Positions 1 through 8,935 of a DNA stretch of 64,000 bases are shown piece by piece. Under the pieces are notes generated by a model. The model was not told where the DNA came from. It worked only from the letters and a program-made list of their open reading frames with translations, and did no database searches. The first letter of the stretch is position 1. Each line of letters starts with the position of its first letter. A program made the position numbers and the translations under genes. Source of the stretch: Endozoicomonas sp965208385. GTDB lineage: Bacteria; Pseudomonadota; Gammaproteobacteria; Pseudomonadales; Endozoicomonadaceae. The DNA is taken from positions 1-64,000 of the forward strand of contig CBDBOO010000009.1 of the NCBI GenBank assembly GCA_965208385.1, given 5' to 3'.

Positions 1-27
1 TCATTAAGCGAAGCGGAAAGGAATTAA
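1..27 (+). CDS. C-terminal tail of an upstream open frame (possible livH-type permease)
   Basis: The first frame of the window is open and ends at TAA 25-27, giving eight residues (SLSEAERN). The stop lies just ahead of the livM-like start at 32. In liv-type operons a LivH-like permease normally precedes LivM, so this may be its end, but eight residues cannot prove identity. Confidence 0.25.
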   Translation, partial: SLSEAERN

Positions 28-31
28 AATA

Positions 32-1105
32 ATGATCAGTCTTTCCATGCGGCCTTGCGGGGATTTTCGAACGTCCTACAAGGCTGATACACAGATTTTT
101 GATACACGCCTGATCCGGGTTGTTGCCCTGCTCAGCATAGTGGCTTTGTGTTTTGCACCCCTGGTTTTGGATGCCTATTTTCTGACGTTGTTTATCCAGA
201 TTTCCTATCTGGGTATTGCCGCTTTGGGATTGAATATCCTGGTTGGCTTCACAGGGCAGATATCACTGGGGCATGGGGCATTCTTCGGCTTTGGTGCCTT
301 TGCTTCAGCCTGGTTCAGTAATACCTTTGCTATTCCTGTCTTGCTTTCTATACCCATGGCGGGTGTTTTTACCATGGCCGTTGGTATGATGTTCGGTTTA
401 CCGGCTGCCAGAATCAAGGGGCTTTACCTGGCCATAGCAACGCTGGCTGCCCAGTTTATTATTGAAGATTTTTTTGCCAGGGCAGATTGGTTTACCGGAG
501 GTTCTTATGGCGCCGCCGCCGAATCGGTCAGTGTGGCGGGTTACGTATTTGATAGTGATCAGTCTTTTTTCTACGTGGCTCTATTTTCGCTGGTGGTCAT
601 GTACCTCTGGGGAGCCAATCTTATGAGAACGAGGGATGGCAGAGCTTTTGTTGCTGTCCGGGATCATTATCTTTCAGCAGAAATTATGGGTATTAATCTG
701 ACCTGGTATCGATTGCTTTCCTTTGGTATTTCGTCTTTTTACGCAGGTATTGGTGGTGCTCTCTATGGTCATTATCTGGGATTTGTCTCTGCTGAAGGTT
801 TTACCATGATGATGTCCATCCAGTTTTTGGCCATGATTATTATTGGTGGGCTGGGTTCGGTACAGGGCGCTTTGATGGGAACCGTTTTTATTGTGCTGTT
901 GCCCGAAGTGTTGGAATCAATGGTATCCCTGCTGGCTGATTCCGGGCTGATCCATTCTTCAAGCCTTATAGAAGGGCTGGCCTTTTTTAAGGAAATGGCC
1001 ATAGGACTGGTTATTATTTTGTTTCTTGTTTTCGAACCGGAGGGACTGGCACACCGCTGGAAACAGATAAAGGCATACTGGAAGTATTACCCTTTTGCTT
1101 ACTGA
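32..1105 (+). CDS. livM: Branched-chain amino-acid-type ABC transporter permease (LivM-like)
   Basis: Inner-membrane permease of the LivM/HAAT family, which forms the translocation channel with a LivH partner. The 357-residue product is strongly hydrophobic with about nine predicted membrane spans. It carries the family motif GLNILVGFTGQISLGHGAFF near residues 66-85 and the cytoplasmic loop GGLGSVQGALMG near 275 that docks on the ATPase. The ATG at 32 has an AAAGGA ribosome site about 9 bases upstream. The binding protein and a LivF-like ATPase follow in the same direction, so this is the middle of a transporter operon whose LivH and LivG partners probably lie just outside the window. A PaaK-like CoA ligase downstream suggests that the substrate may be a carboxylic acid rather than an amino acid. 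That is inferred from context. Confidence 0.9.
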   Translation: MISLSMRPCGDFRTSYKADTQIFDTRLIRVVALLSIVALCFAPLVLDAYFLTLFIQISYLGIAALGLNILVGFTGQISLGHGAFFGFGAFASAWFSNTFAIPVLLSIPMAGVFTMAVGMMFGLPAARIKGLYLAIATLAAQFIIEDFFARADWFTGGSYGAAAESVSVAGYVFDSDQSFFYVALFSLVVMYLWGANLMRTRDGRAFVAVRDHYLSAEIMGINLTWYRLLSFGISSFYAGIGGALYGHYLGFVSAEGFTMMMSIQFLAMIIIGGLGSVQGALMGTVFIVLLPEVLESMVSLLADSGLIHSSSLIEGLAFFKEMAIGLVIILFLVFEPEGLAHRWKQIKAYWKYYPFAY

Positions 1106-1229
1106 TGTTTTCCGTATGCTTACAAGTAGTGCGAATAAATTGCCAAAGGCGTTATGGCGACTATAACAGTGAGTGTCTAACAAATTCACCTAAGAAAATA
1201 ACAACAATAAAAAATCAGGAGACTGTGTA

Positions 1230-2483
1230 ATGGGTAAGAAAATTTCATTCAAAGCGACGCTGGTAACGGTGGCAATAGGGGCGTTATTGCCACTCACGGC
1301 TACGGCAAAGTCCGATAAAGTGTTTGTTGGACATCTGGCTGATTATTCGGGCCCTACGGCATTTGTTGGCAAACATTATGCGGATGGTGTCAAGGATACC
1401 ATGACATGGATTAATGCCAATGGTGGAGTAGATGGCACCAGTGTAGAGTTCGAAACGGTTGATTATGCCTACAAGGTTCCCCAGGCAATCAGCAATTACA
1501 AAAAGTGGACTTCCAGGAAAAACATGGTAGCCATGCAGGGGTGGGGAACAGCGGATACAGAAGCCCTTATTTCATTCGTGGCAAAAGACAAGGTTCCGGT
1601 TTTTTCGGCTTCCTATTCAGGCCATCTGACGGATCCCACAGGTAAGAATCCCAAGACTAAAAAACCCGCGCCTTATAACTTCTTCTACGGTGCCTCCTAT
1701 TCGGATACCTGTCGTGCACTGGTCAAGTGGGCGAAGGAAGACTGGGACACCAAAGGAAAATCGGGGCAGCCAGGATTTGTCCATATTGGCGATAACCACC
1801 CCTATCCCAATGCACCCAAAGCGGCCTGTGGAGAATATGCAGCAGAACTCGGTTTTGATGTAAAACCGTCCGTTGTGGTGTCAATGAAACCCGGTGATTT
1901 TAAAGCCCAGTGTCTCTCCATAAAAACCAGTGGTGCAAACTATGGTTATGTGGCTAACCTTGGGGGCTCCGTTGTTTCCCTGATCAAATCCTGCGATACA
2001 GTGGGTACAGATATACAGTTTATGTCGAACATCTGGGGAGGCGATAAGCTGACCTTCGAAGCGGTTGGCAAGGGAATAGACAACTATGTTTTTCCTGCAA
2101 TGACGCCTTTCTGGTCTGATGATGTGGCTGGCATGGAAACCGTTCGTAACATTGCAAAAAGTGCTACAAACGATGACGCATTCCGTACTCATCACTATAT
2201 TCGTGGTGTCTGTTCGGCTTTTTATATGAAAGAAGCCATGTCATGGGCCAAGAAAAACGGCGGTATTACCGGAGAAAATGTTAAGAAAGGCATGTATGCC
2301 ACCAGAGATTGGGTTCCTGCCGGTCTTGAGGGCGTTTGTCTGCCGGCAAACTGGTCATCGGAAGATCACCGGGGTATCAACACCGTTAATATCTATCAGA
2401 CACGCTGGAACGGTGGTGATATTAATGTAAACCGAATTTCCCAGATTACATTGCCTCGCAGAAGTGACTGGTTAGGATACTGA
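1230..2483 (+). CDS. Periplasmic ABC transporter substrate-binding protein (Peripla_BP_6, LivK-like)
   Basis: Solute receptor that hands substrate to the neighbouring LivM/LivF-type transporter. The 417-residue protein begins with a clear Sec signal peptide (basic MGKKISFK, hydrophobic stretch, cleavage near ATAKS at about residue 27). The mature part opens with VFVGHLADYSGPTAFVGKHY, the N-terminal strand and ligand-site region of type I periplasmic binding proteins of the Leu/Ile/Val family. The start ATG at 1230 follows AGGAG (1217-1221) at good spacing. The gene lies 124 bp after the permease, and a strong stem-loop follows its stop. That layout is common for binding-protein genes, which must be expressed more highly than the membrane components. 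The ligand cannot be read from the sequence. Confidence 0.88.
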   Translation: MGKKISFKATLVTVAIGALLPLTATAKSDKVFVGHLADYSGPTAFVGKHYADGVKDTMTWINANGGVDGTSVEFETVDYAYKVPQAISNYKKWTSRKNMVAMQGWGTADTEALISFVAKDKVPVFSASYSGHLTDPTGKNPKTKKPAPYNFFYGASYSDTCRALVKWAKEDWDTKGKSGQPGFVHIGDNHPYPNAPKAACGEYAAELGFDVKPSVVVSMKPGDFKAQCLSIKTSGANYGYVANLGGSVVSLIKSCDTVGTDIQFMSNIWGGDKLTFEAVGKGIDNYVFPAMTPFWSDDVAGMETVRNIAKSATNDDAFRTHHYIRGVCSAFYMKEAMSWAKKNGGITGENVKKGMYATRDWVPAGLEGVCLPANWSSEDHRGINTVNIYQTRWNGGDINVNRISQITLPRRSDWLGY

Positions 2484-2487
2484 TAGA

Positions 2488-2515
2488 TTTGCCGGATCTG
2501 ATTTGATCCGGCAAA
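2488..2515 (+). promoter_or_regulatory. Intercistronic stem-loop after the binding-protein gene
   Basis: TTTGCCGGATC at 2488-2498 and GATCCGGCAAA at 2505-2515 form a perfect 11-bp stem with a 6-base loop. The stem sits between the binding-protein stop and the LivF start. No long T-run follows, so partial termination or protection of the upstream mRNA 3' end is more likely than complete termination. Confidence 0.6.
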
Positions 2516-2536
2516 CATCTTTCCGGGAGTATTATT

Positions 2537-3352
2537 ATGGAAGCAGCCAGAAAGATTGAACCCATTGAGCCAGTGCTCAGTGTTAATAATATAGAAGTGG
2601 TTTACGACGACGTTATTCTTGTACTCAGAGGCGTCAGCCTGGATGTTCAACAGGGTAAAATAGTCACACTGCTGGGCCCCAATGGTGCGGGCAAGTCAAC
2701 TACCCTTAAAGCTATCTCCGGTCTGTTAAAGTCAGAAGATGGTGAGGTCAGTCGTGGTGAAATCCGCTTCATGGGCGAACGCATTGATCGTAAAAATGCA
2801 GAAGAAATTGTTCGGTCGGGTATTTTTCAGGTGATGGAAGGTCGCCGGATTATTGAGGACATGACCTGTGTTGAAAATCTTCGATTAGGTGCATATACCC
2901 GCAGAGAAGGTAATATCAAGCAAGAAATTGATAGAGTATTTGAATATTTTCCCCGATTAAAAGAACGTACCGGACTTGCCGGATATCTTTCTGGTGGCGA
3001 GCAGCAGATGCTGGCCATTGGCCGGGCAATGATGGCCAATCCGAAAATGATCCTGCTGGACGAACCTTCCATGGGATTGTCACCCCTGTTAGTGAAAGAA
3101 GTATTCGGCATTATCGAAAAAATAAATAAAGAGCAGGGCATCACCATGCTGCTGGTGGAACAAAATGCCAATTTTGCACTGAAGTGTGCTGATTACGGTT
3201 ACATTATGGAATCGGGCAAGGTGGTACTGGATGGATCAAGTGAGGCGTTGCTCAATAATCAGGATGTGAAAGAATTCTATCTTGGTGGCAGTGAAGAGCG
3301 AAAAAGTTTTAAAAACCTGAAGTCATACAAGCGACGGAAGCGCTGGCTCTGA
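2537..3352 (+). CDS. livF: ABC transporter ATP-binding protein (LivF-like)
   Basis: Cytoplasmic ATPase subunit that energises the LivM-type transporter. In the 271-residue protein the Walker A motif GPNGAGKST is at residues 47-55, the signature LSGGEQQ at 151-157 and the Walker B motif MILLDEP at 171-177. LLVEQN occupies the H-loop position, which is typical of LivF rather than LivG. The C-terminus is slightly extended with a basic tail (KSYKRRKRWL). The start ATG at 2537 follows GGGAG at about 8 bases. It is collinear with the permease and binding-protein genes and followed by a CoA ligase, as in carboxylate-uptake clusters of related marine gammaproteobacteria. Confidence 0.9.
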   Translation: MEAARKIEPIEPVLSVNNIEVVYDDVILVLRGVSLDVQQGKIVTLLGPNGAGKSTTLKAISGLLKSEDGEVSRGEIRFMGERIDRKNAEEIVRSGIFQVMEGRRIIEDMTCVENLRLGAYTRREGNIKQEIDRVFEYFPRLKERTGLAGYLSGGEQQMLAIGRAMMANPKMILLDEPSMGLSPLLVKEVFGIIEKINKEQGITMLLVEQNANFALKCADYGYIMESGKVVLDGSSEALLNNQDVKEFYLGGSEERKSFKNLKSYKRRKRWL

Positions 3353-3361
3353 GAGCTTTAT

Positions 3362-3409
3362 TTCAAGATTTCAAGATTTCAAGATTTCAAAATCTCAAGA
3401 TCTCAAGAT
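3362..3409. repeat. 8-bp tandem repeat, six units
   Basis: Six consecutive copies of TTCAAGAT. The last three vary (TTCAAAAT, then two CTCAAGAT). They fill the gap between the livF-like stop and the CoA-ligase ribosome site. The array is noncoding, and unit number could vary between strains by slippage. Confidence 0.85.
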
Positions 3410-3428
3410 TCGACAGGGAAAAGATTTA

Positions 3429-4646
3429 ATGTTTTTTGACCATAAAGAAAAGCAGAAGCCTGAGAAACGAGAGCAGTATCTGATCACCCGTCTTCAGGAT
3501 ACTCTCGCTTATGCCATGGATAATACCCTGTTCTACGGTGAACGCCTGAAAGAACTGCATCCCGAACAGATTACATCGAGAGCAGCACTCGCCCGGTTAC
3601 CCGTGACCCGGAAGTCGGACATGATTGATTTGCAGAATCAATTCCCGCCTTTTGGTGGTTTAAATGGTGTTGCTCCTGGCTCAGTGGCTCGACTTTACCA
3701 GTCGCCGGGGCCGATTCATGAGCCGGAAGGCAAAGACGAAGACTGGTGGCGTATGGGACGAGCCTTCTATGCGGCAGGGTTCAGGTCCGGAGGTGTTGTC
3801 CATAATACGCTTTCTTACCATTTGAGTCCGGGCGGATTCATCATGGATTCTGGCGCACGAGCCTGTGGGTGTGCGGTTATCCCTGCTGGAACCGGACAGA
3901 CCGAGCAGCAGCTGCGAGTACTGGATTCTCTACGTCCAAACGGATATTGCGGGACACCCTCGTTTTTGAAAATTCTGCTGGATCGGGCGAAAGACGAAAA
4001 CCTGGATTTGTCGTTTATTACCCATGCTCTGGTGAGTGGTGAAGGATTACCTGAATCTCTTCGTCAGGCGTTTTCCCGGCAGGGTATCCGCTGTTTGCAG
4101 GCGTATGCCACGGCCGATGTGGGTCTCATCGCATACGAATCGTCTGCCGATGAAGGTATGATCGTAGCAGAAGATATTATTCTTGAGATTGTAAAGCCCG
4201 GAACCGGGGAGTTGGTTGAACCCGGTGACGTTGGTGAAATTCTGGTCACCGTATTTAATCATGAATACCCTCTGATACGATTCGCAACCGGTGACCTGAC
4301 TGCCCTGTTACCAGGGTCGTCTTCATGCGGTCGCACCAATATGAGAATCAAAGGCTGGATGGGAAGGGCAGATCAGTCAACAAAAGTTAAGGGCCTTTTT
4401 GTCCATCCAAATCAGATCGCTGAAATCGTTCAGCGCCACCCTGAGATCCAGAAAGCTCGCCTTATCGTCGAGTCCATTGATAGTCGAGATCAGATGACAT
4501 TACTCTATGAAGCAGCGGACGAACTCGATCAATCGATGATCAGAGAAACTATGAAGATTGTCTGTAAGCTTTCCGGAACAACCCGTTCCATGGAAGTGGG
4601 TGAACTGGCTTCGGATGGAATCCTGATTGAAGACAAAAGAAGCTGA
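3429..4646 (+). CDS. Phenylacetate-CoA-ligase-like AMP-binding enzyme (PaaK family)
   Basis: Predicted adenylate-forming CoA ligase that would activate the imported carboxylic acid as its CoA thioester. The 405-residue protein has the PaaK-type layout. The motif YATADVGLIAYES (near residue 222) is the adenylation-site segment and RFATGDLTALLPG (near 282) carries the ribose-binding Asp. A C-terminal domain with KVKGLFVHPNQI (near 320) follows. The usual Ser/Thr/Gly-rich P-loop is replaced by LYQSPGPIHEPEGK, a variant I associate with PaaK-like genes beside LivF-type transporters. The start ATG at 3429 has AGGGAAAAG just upstream. It is the last gene of the transporter operon. Substrate identity is not visible. 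Confidence 0.78.
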   Translation: MFFDHKEKQKPEKREQYLITRLQDTLAYAMDNTLFYGERLKELHPEQITSRAALARLPVTRKSDMIDLQNQFPPFGGLNGVAPGSVARLYQSPGPIHEPEGKDEDWWRMGRAFYAAGFRSGGVVHNTLSYHLSPGGFIMDSGARACGCAVIPAGTGQTEQQLRVLDSLRPNGYCGTPSFLKILLDRAKDENLDLSFITHALVSGEGLPESLRQAFSRQGIRCLQAYATADVGLIAYESSADEGMIVAEDIILEIVKPGTGELVEPGDVGEILVTVFNHEYPLIRFATGDLTALLPGSSSCGRTNMRIKGWMGRADQSTKVKGLFVHPNQIAEIVQRHPEIQKARLIVESIDSRDQMTLLYEAADELDQSMIRETMKIVCKLSGTTRSMEVGELASDGILIEDKRS

Positions 4647-4680
4647 GATTATCCATTTTTTTTACTCATCTATATTCCGT

Positions 4681-4729
4681 ATGATCTTTCCGGTTGCCGC
4701 AAGGTAGAATCAGCGAACCGGGAGATCAT
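4681..4729 (+). promoter_or_regulatory. Strong hairpin in the intergenic region upstream of frmA
   Basis: ATGATCT-TT-CCGGTT at 4681-4695 pairs with AACCGG-G-AGATCAT at 4716-4729 to give a 13-bp interrupted stem with a 20-base loop. It lies about 35 bp after the CoA-ligase stop and 165 bp before frmA. It could terminate the upstream operon or be part of a structured leader. There is no clear T-run after it, and I cannot match it to a known riboswitch class. Confidence 0.4.
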
Positions 4730-4893
4730 GTCTTTATGCGGATGAAGTTTCCTCTTTTTAGCATTTTGTACTGCCATGAGCTGAAAAACGACGGATGACG
4801 GTTGTTTTGTTACAGATATTGTATTGATGATTGATTTTTACCTTCTAAAATAGTTGCAATTGTCACAGTAAATCAAATCATGTCGGAGAAAGT

Positions 4894-6027
4894 ATGAGCG
4901 TTGATATTTTGAAATCCCGTGCCGCGGTGGCCTGGGCAGCAGGCGAACCTTTGTCCATGGAAACAGTGGATGTCATGCCACCGAAAGCGGGCGAAGTCCG
5001 GGTTCGTATTCTCGCCTCGGGTGTTTGTCATACAGATGCCTATACTCTGTCGGGCGATGACCCTGAAGGTGTTTTTCCTGCCATTCTGGGTCATGAAGGT
5101 GGCGGAGTGGTGGAATCCATAGGCGAAGGTGTCACCAGTGTGGCGGTGGGCGATCATGTTATTCCCCTGTACACACCGGAATGTGGCGAGTGTAAATTCT
5201 GCCTGTCGGGTAAAACCAATCTGTGTCAGAAAATTCGTGCTACCCAGGGGAAGGGTTTAATGCCTGATGGTACTACCCGGTTTTCTATAAATGGCCAGCC
5301 CATTTTTCATTACATGGGCTGCTCAACATTCTCTGAATACACCGTGTTACCGGAGATTTCCCTGGCGAAAGTCAATAAAGATGCTCCTCTTGAAGAAGTC
5401 TGCCTGCTGGGTTGTGGGGTCACAACCGGTATGGGAGCGGTCATGAATACCGCTAAAGTACAGGAAGGCGACACCGTAGCGATATTCGGTCTGGGAGGTA
5501 TTGGACTCAGTGCCGTGATTGGTGCGGCTATGGCTAAAGCCGGTCGTATCATTGCCATTGATATCAATGAGAGCAAGTTTGAACTGGCCCGGCAACTGGG
5601 TGCCACTGACTGCATTAATCCAAAGAATTACGATCAGCCCATTCAGGATGTTATTGTTGAAATGACCGACGGTGGCGTCGAATACTCCTTTGAATGCATT
5701 GGTAATGTTGATGTCATGCGTTCAGCGCTGGAATGTTGTCATAAGGGCTGGGGCGAGTCCGTTATTATCGGTGTGGCCGGTGCCGGTCAGGAAATATCCA
5801 CCCGCCCGTTCCAGCTGGTTACTGGTCGTGTCTGGAGAGGCAGCGCCTTTGGTGGAGTGAAAGGTCGCAGTGAATTACCTGAATATGTTGAACGTTATAT
5901 GAAAGGTGAATTTAAGCTCAGTGACTTTATTACCCATACCATGGGACTTGATGGCATTAATGAAGCTTTTGACCTGATGCATAGAGGCGAAAGTATTCGA
6001 TCAGTGATCCATTTCGATAATCCGTGA
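4894..6027 (+). CDS. frmA: S-(hydroxymethyl)glutathione dehydrogenase / class III alcohol dehydrogenase
   Basis: Oxidises S-hydroxymethylglutathione, the spontaneous adduct of formaldehyde and glutathione, to S-formylglutathione with NAD+. At 377 residues it has the normal length. Catalytic zinc ligands are visible in SGVCHTDAY (Cys45) and GHEGGG (His67). The four structural zinc cysteines lie in ECGECKFCLSGKTNLC (97, 100, 103, 111). The NAD-binding glycine motif GLGGIGLSAVIG is near residue 196. The start ATG at 4894 follows GGAG at about 6 bases. The hydrolase for the next step starts 36 bp downstream, forming a two-gene formaldehyde-detoxification operon. No FrmR-type repressor gene is seen beside it. 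Confidence 0.95.
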   Translation: MSVDILKSRAAVAWAAGEPLSMETVDVMPPKAGEVRVRILASGVCHTDAYTLSGDDPEGVFPAILGHEGGGVVESIGEGVTSVAVGDHVIPLYTPECGECKFCLSGKTNLCQKIRATQGKGLMPDGTTRFSINGQPIFHYMGCSTFSEYTVLPEISLAKVNKDAPLEEVCLLGCGVTTGMGAVMNTAKVQEGDTVAIFGLGGIGLSAVIGAAMAKAGRIIAIDINESKFELARQLGATDCINPKNYDQPIQDVIVEMTDGGVEYSFECIGNVDVMRSALECCHKGWGESVIIGVAGAGQEISTRPFQLVTGRVWRGSAFGGVKGRSELPEYVERYMKGEFKLSDFITHTMGLDGINEAFDLMHRGESIRSVIHFDNP

Positions 6028-6063
6028 TTTATTTCGATAAATAGTACTGACCCGGTAGCATTC

Positions 6064-6948
6064 ATGACCATTGAACTTGTCTCACAAACTAGAACCTTTG
6101 GTGGCTGGCATAAACAATACAGCCATTCATCGAGTAGCCTGAACTGCAAGATGCAGTTTGCTGTCTATCTGCCACCACAGGTCTGCACAGATAATACTGG
6201 TAGCGTGGCTGAACCAGTGCCGGTTGTATACTGGCTTTCCGGCCTGACCTGTAATGATGAAAACTTTATGCAGAAGGCTGGAGCATTACGTATTGCTGCT
6301 GAGCTGGGGATTGCCATTGTGGCGCCGGATACCAGTCCAAGATGTCCCGATTTACAGGGTAATGAGGTAGCGGATGATGAAAACGGTGCTTATGACCTGG
6401 GTCTTGGTGCCGGATTTTATCTTAATGCGACTCAACCGCCCTGGGCCGACCATTACCGGATGTATGATTATGTGGTTGACGAACTGCCTGCTTTGATCGA
6501 ATCACATTTTCCGGTGAGTCAGAAGCGTTCCATTGCCGGGCATTCCATGGGAGGGCACGGAGCGCTGACCATCGCGCTGAAAAACCCGGATCGTTATGAA
6601 TCAGTGTCTGCGTTCAGTCCCATTGTGAATCCGGTTAACTGCCCATGGGGAGAAAAGGCATTTACGGCCTATCTGGGTAGTGATCGGGAACAGTGGAAAG
6701 AGTACGACAGCTGTGAGTTACTGGCGGGGGTTGACTCACTGGCAGGTCGGGTTCCGGCACTGGTCGATCAGGGACTGGCGGATAATTTTCTTGAGGAACA
6801 ACTCAAGCCCGGGAACCTGCAAAAGATAGCCAGTGAGAAAGATTATCCTTTAATGCTACGCACTCACGAAGGTTATGATCACAGCTACTATTTTATTGCC
6901 ACCTTTATTGAGGATCACCTGCGTTTTCATGGAGAAAGACTGTTCTAG
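6064..6948 (+). CDS. fghA: S-formylglutathione hydrolase
   Basis: Serine esterase that hydrolyses S-formylglutathione to formate and glutathione, completing glutathione-dependent formaldehyde detoxification. The 294-residue protein matches the esterase D family. The nucleophile elbow GHSMGGHG places Ser at 161. The other triad members are Asp235 in LVDQG and His273 in EGYDHSYYF. The motif VVYWLSGLTCNDENF (about 54-68) is family-typical. It is co-directional with frmA, 36 bp downstream. Its stop is followed directly by a REP-like repeat array. Confidence 0.95.
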   Translation: MTIELVSQTRTFGGWHKQYSHSSSSLNCKMQFAVYLPPQVCTDNTGSVAEPVPVVYWLSGLTCNDENFMQKAGALRIAAELGIAIVAPDTSPRCPDLQGNEVADDENGAYDLGLGAGFYLNATQPPWADHYRMYDYVVDELPALIESHFPVSQKRSIAGHSMGGHGALTIALKNPDRYESVSAFSPIVNPVNCPWGEKAFTAYLGSDREQWKEYDSCELLAGVDSLAGRVPALVDQGLADNFLEEQLKPGNLQKIASEKDYPLMLRTHEGYDHSYYFIATFIEDHLRFHGERLF

Positions 6949-6957
6949 GAACCGCTA

Positions 6958-7295
6958 ATGTAGGTTGGTGCAGAACGAAGTGAAGCCCAACATTGGCAGC
7001 AGCACGTGCTGACAGAATTGTTGGGCTTCGTCCCTCAGCCCAACCTACGCTAACAAGTCGATCTGTACGATAAAAATACGACACTTATTTTGAGACTATT
7101 GTAGGTTGGTGCAGAACGAAGTGAAGCCCAACATTGGCAGCAGAACGTGCTGACAGAATTGTTGGGCTTCGTCCCTCAGCCCAACCTACGCTAACAAGTC
7201 GATCTGTACGATGAAAATACGAAACTTATTTTGAGACTATTGTAGGTTGGTGCAGAACGAAGTGAAGCCCAACATTGGCAGCAGAACGTGCTGAC
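6958..7295. repeat. REP-like palindromic repeat array, 141-bp period, 2.4 units
   Basis: A 141-bp unit begins at 6961 and 7102, and a truncated third copy runs 7243-7295. Each unit opens with TAGGTTGGTGCAGAACGAAG and contains its imperfect inverse ending CAGCCCAACCTAC, so each can fold into a long hairpin (GTAGGTTGG with CCAACCTAC). Units differ by a few bases only. The array fills the space between convergent fghA and the minus-strand gene ending at 7297. REP elements of this kind are mobilised by RAYT (TnpA-REP) enzymes. None is encoded in this window. Confidence 0.88.
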
Positions 7296-7296
7296 T

Positions 7297-8655
7297 TTAC
7301 TTCCAGAAAGGAGCCGGACAACCAGAAAGATCCATGCTCAATATATACGATGTTTTTTCTGTATTCATATAATCAAAGCAATCTCCATATCCTGTATTCC
7401 CTCTGATGTGTGTCATTTTAAGGTACCCTGACTCACACCGGCTGAGTGGTTCGCCCTGAAGGCCACACTCATTGGATAGATATGATATCAGTGATTCCTG
7501 TTTATTGTGATTGGCCGCTCTTTCCTGATAGACAGTAGCCATTCCCATTAACTCGCCAAATCCAAGTTCTGTGTTTGAAACCATTAATTGAAGATTGTCA
7601 CTATAGGCAATCTTTCGGCCCGTAAAAAAGTTTGGCATATATTCGAAGTTGAACTGGGTGCTGTTGTCTAAGTGTCCACTGGTCAGGTTAAAATAGGTTC
7701 CCTGGTTACTCACCCTGTCGACAATCAGTACACTCTTCCTTGGTGGATAAAGTGCAATAGCCCAGTTCTGGTAATCTGTTGGTAGAAGCTTGCTGTAGTT
7801 AAGTCCGTTAAGTGTAAATGCAGCCGTAAAAGTAGGTCTTTGATCTTTAATCGAGCTTAAATGGCCTTTTTTTATAAGCTGATATCTCTGTTCAGCCAAT
7901 TTCTTATCTGCACTAATATCCATCATGGATAAGACAAACTGCTTTCCGTCAAAACTAATGCCTGTAAAGTCATTGATCATTAATTCATCAATATATTCCG
8001 GAATAAGCTGAGAGCCCAGATAACGATCTGTCGTCTCATCATATTTCCAGATCACCACCCCATAAAATCGCCCTCCACCGGAGGACACCATCTTGCCTAT
8101 CAGCCATTGGGGGTTCTCTTTGGCAAAAGCCATTGGTCGGATATAGCAGGGCTGGCAATCATCAGGCATTTTGAACGCACTGGTATCAAGACGTACCCAC
8201 TCGTTATTCATCCAGACCGCTGGAAATGAGCCCTTGTCAATAGCGCAGCTGCCGTTCAGTTCTGGTGCAACCAGGCCTGCAATGAGTACTCCTTGAGGGT
8301 CTGAGTCGGGTTTAAGGTGCACTTCATCCGTTACATCAAATGCAGTAATGCAACCAAAGCCTGTGCCCAGAGGTGCTCCGGTTTGTGTTTTCAGATCATA
8401 TAAAACCACAGCAGGTAAATGATCTTTGCTGTTGTACTTCAGGTTTAAAATGAGGCTGTTATTATCGGGGGTAGAACCAACAACCATTGCTGTTCGGTCG
8501 GCGGGAATCAAGGGGCTCAGGAGTGACAACTCATACCCGTCAGGTATGGCGTATTTTTCAGCTTTAGGATCATCCGCATACACCAGGGACAGGTTAATGC
8601 ATGCATTGCAGCTCCAGAAAATAGCCGCCAATAATGCATTTCTTATTATTAACAT
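7297..8655 (-). CDS. Exported protein of unknown function, 452 aa
   Basis: I do not recognise this family. The N-terminus is a likely signal peptide (MLIIRNALLAAIFWSCNACINLSLVYA, then DDPKAEK), so the product should be periplasmic or secreted. The body alternates short beta-like stretches, with recurring phrases such as VVGSTPDNNSLILN and GVLIAGLVAPELN, which suggests a beta-propeller-like or HAF-repeat-like fold. Six of the eight cysteines lie in the N-terminal third or near the C-terminus. The start ATG at 8655 has AAGGAG about 6 bases upstream. It is convergent with fghA across the REP array and stands alone. No function should be inferred. Confidence 0.65.
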   Translation of the reverse strand: MLIIRNALLAAIFWSCNACINLSLVYADDPKAEKYAIPDGYELSLLSPLIPADRTAMVVGSTPDNNSLILNLKYNSKDHLPAVVLYDLKTQTGAPLGTGFGCITAFDVTDEVHLKPDSDPQGVLIAGLVAPELNGSCAIDKGSFPAVWMNNEWVRLDTSAFKMPDDCQPCYIRPMAFAKENPQWLIGKMVSSGGGRFYGVVIWKYDETTDRYLGSQLIPEYIDELMINDFTGISFDGKQFVLSMMDISADKKLAEQRYQLIKKGHLSSIKDQRPTFTAAFTLNGLNYSKLLPTDYQNWAIALYPPRKSVLIVDRVSNQGTYFNLTSGHLDNSTQFNFEYMPNFFTGRKIAYSDNLQLMVSNTELGFGELMGMATVYQERAANHNKQESLISYLSNECGLQGEPLSRCESGYLKMTHIRGNTGYGDCFDYMNTEKTSYILSMDLSGCPAPFWK

Positions 8656-8935
8656 ATTTTCTCCTTGAGCCTTGTAAACAAAAACACTGTGGAGTTAATA
8701 AGCTAGTTTATAAATGTATGTTCGGTATAATTTTATTGGCTCTTAAAGGAGAAATGGCTATACACAGTTGGTTGTCCCTGATGTCCGCTTTATTACTGGT
8801 TTTATGATGACAGTTTGACCCGAATGGTAACCGGAAATCGAATGAATTCAGTATGAACTTAAGTATGTTCTATCGTGGATTAGCAGTCTGTCTGCATAGG
8901 GATTTGAGCGCTCCTTGTGTACTGTTATCGACGTA
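8656..8935. other. Intergenic region, 280 bp
   Basis: Noncoding spacer between two minus-strand genes. I see no tRNA, no convincing terminator and no repeat in it. It must hold the promoter of the exported-protein gene ending at 7297. Confidence 0.5.

Noticed and set aside
4681..4729. Riboswitch controlling frmA
   Set aside because: Only a single long hairpin is visible, with no conserved riboswitch core I recognise. Listed only as a structured element.
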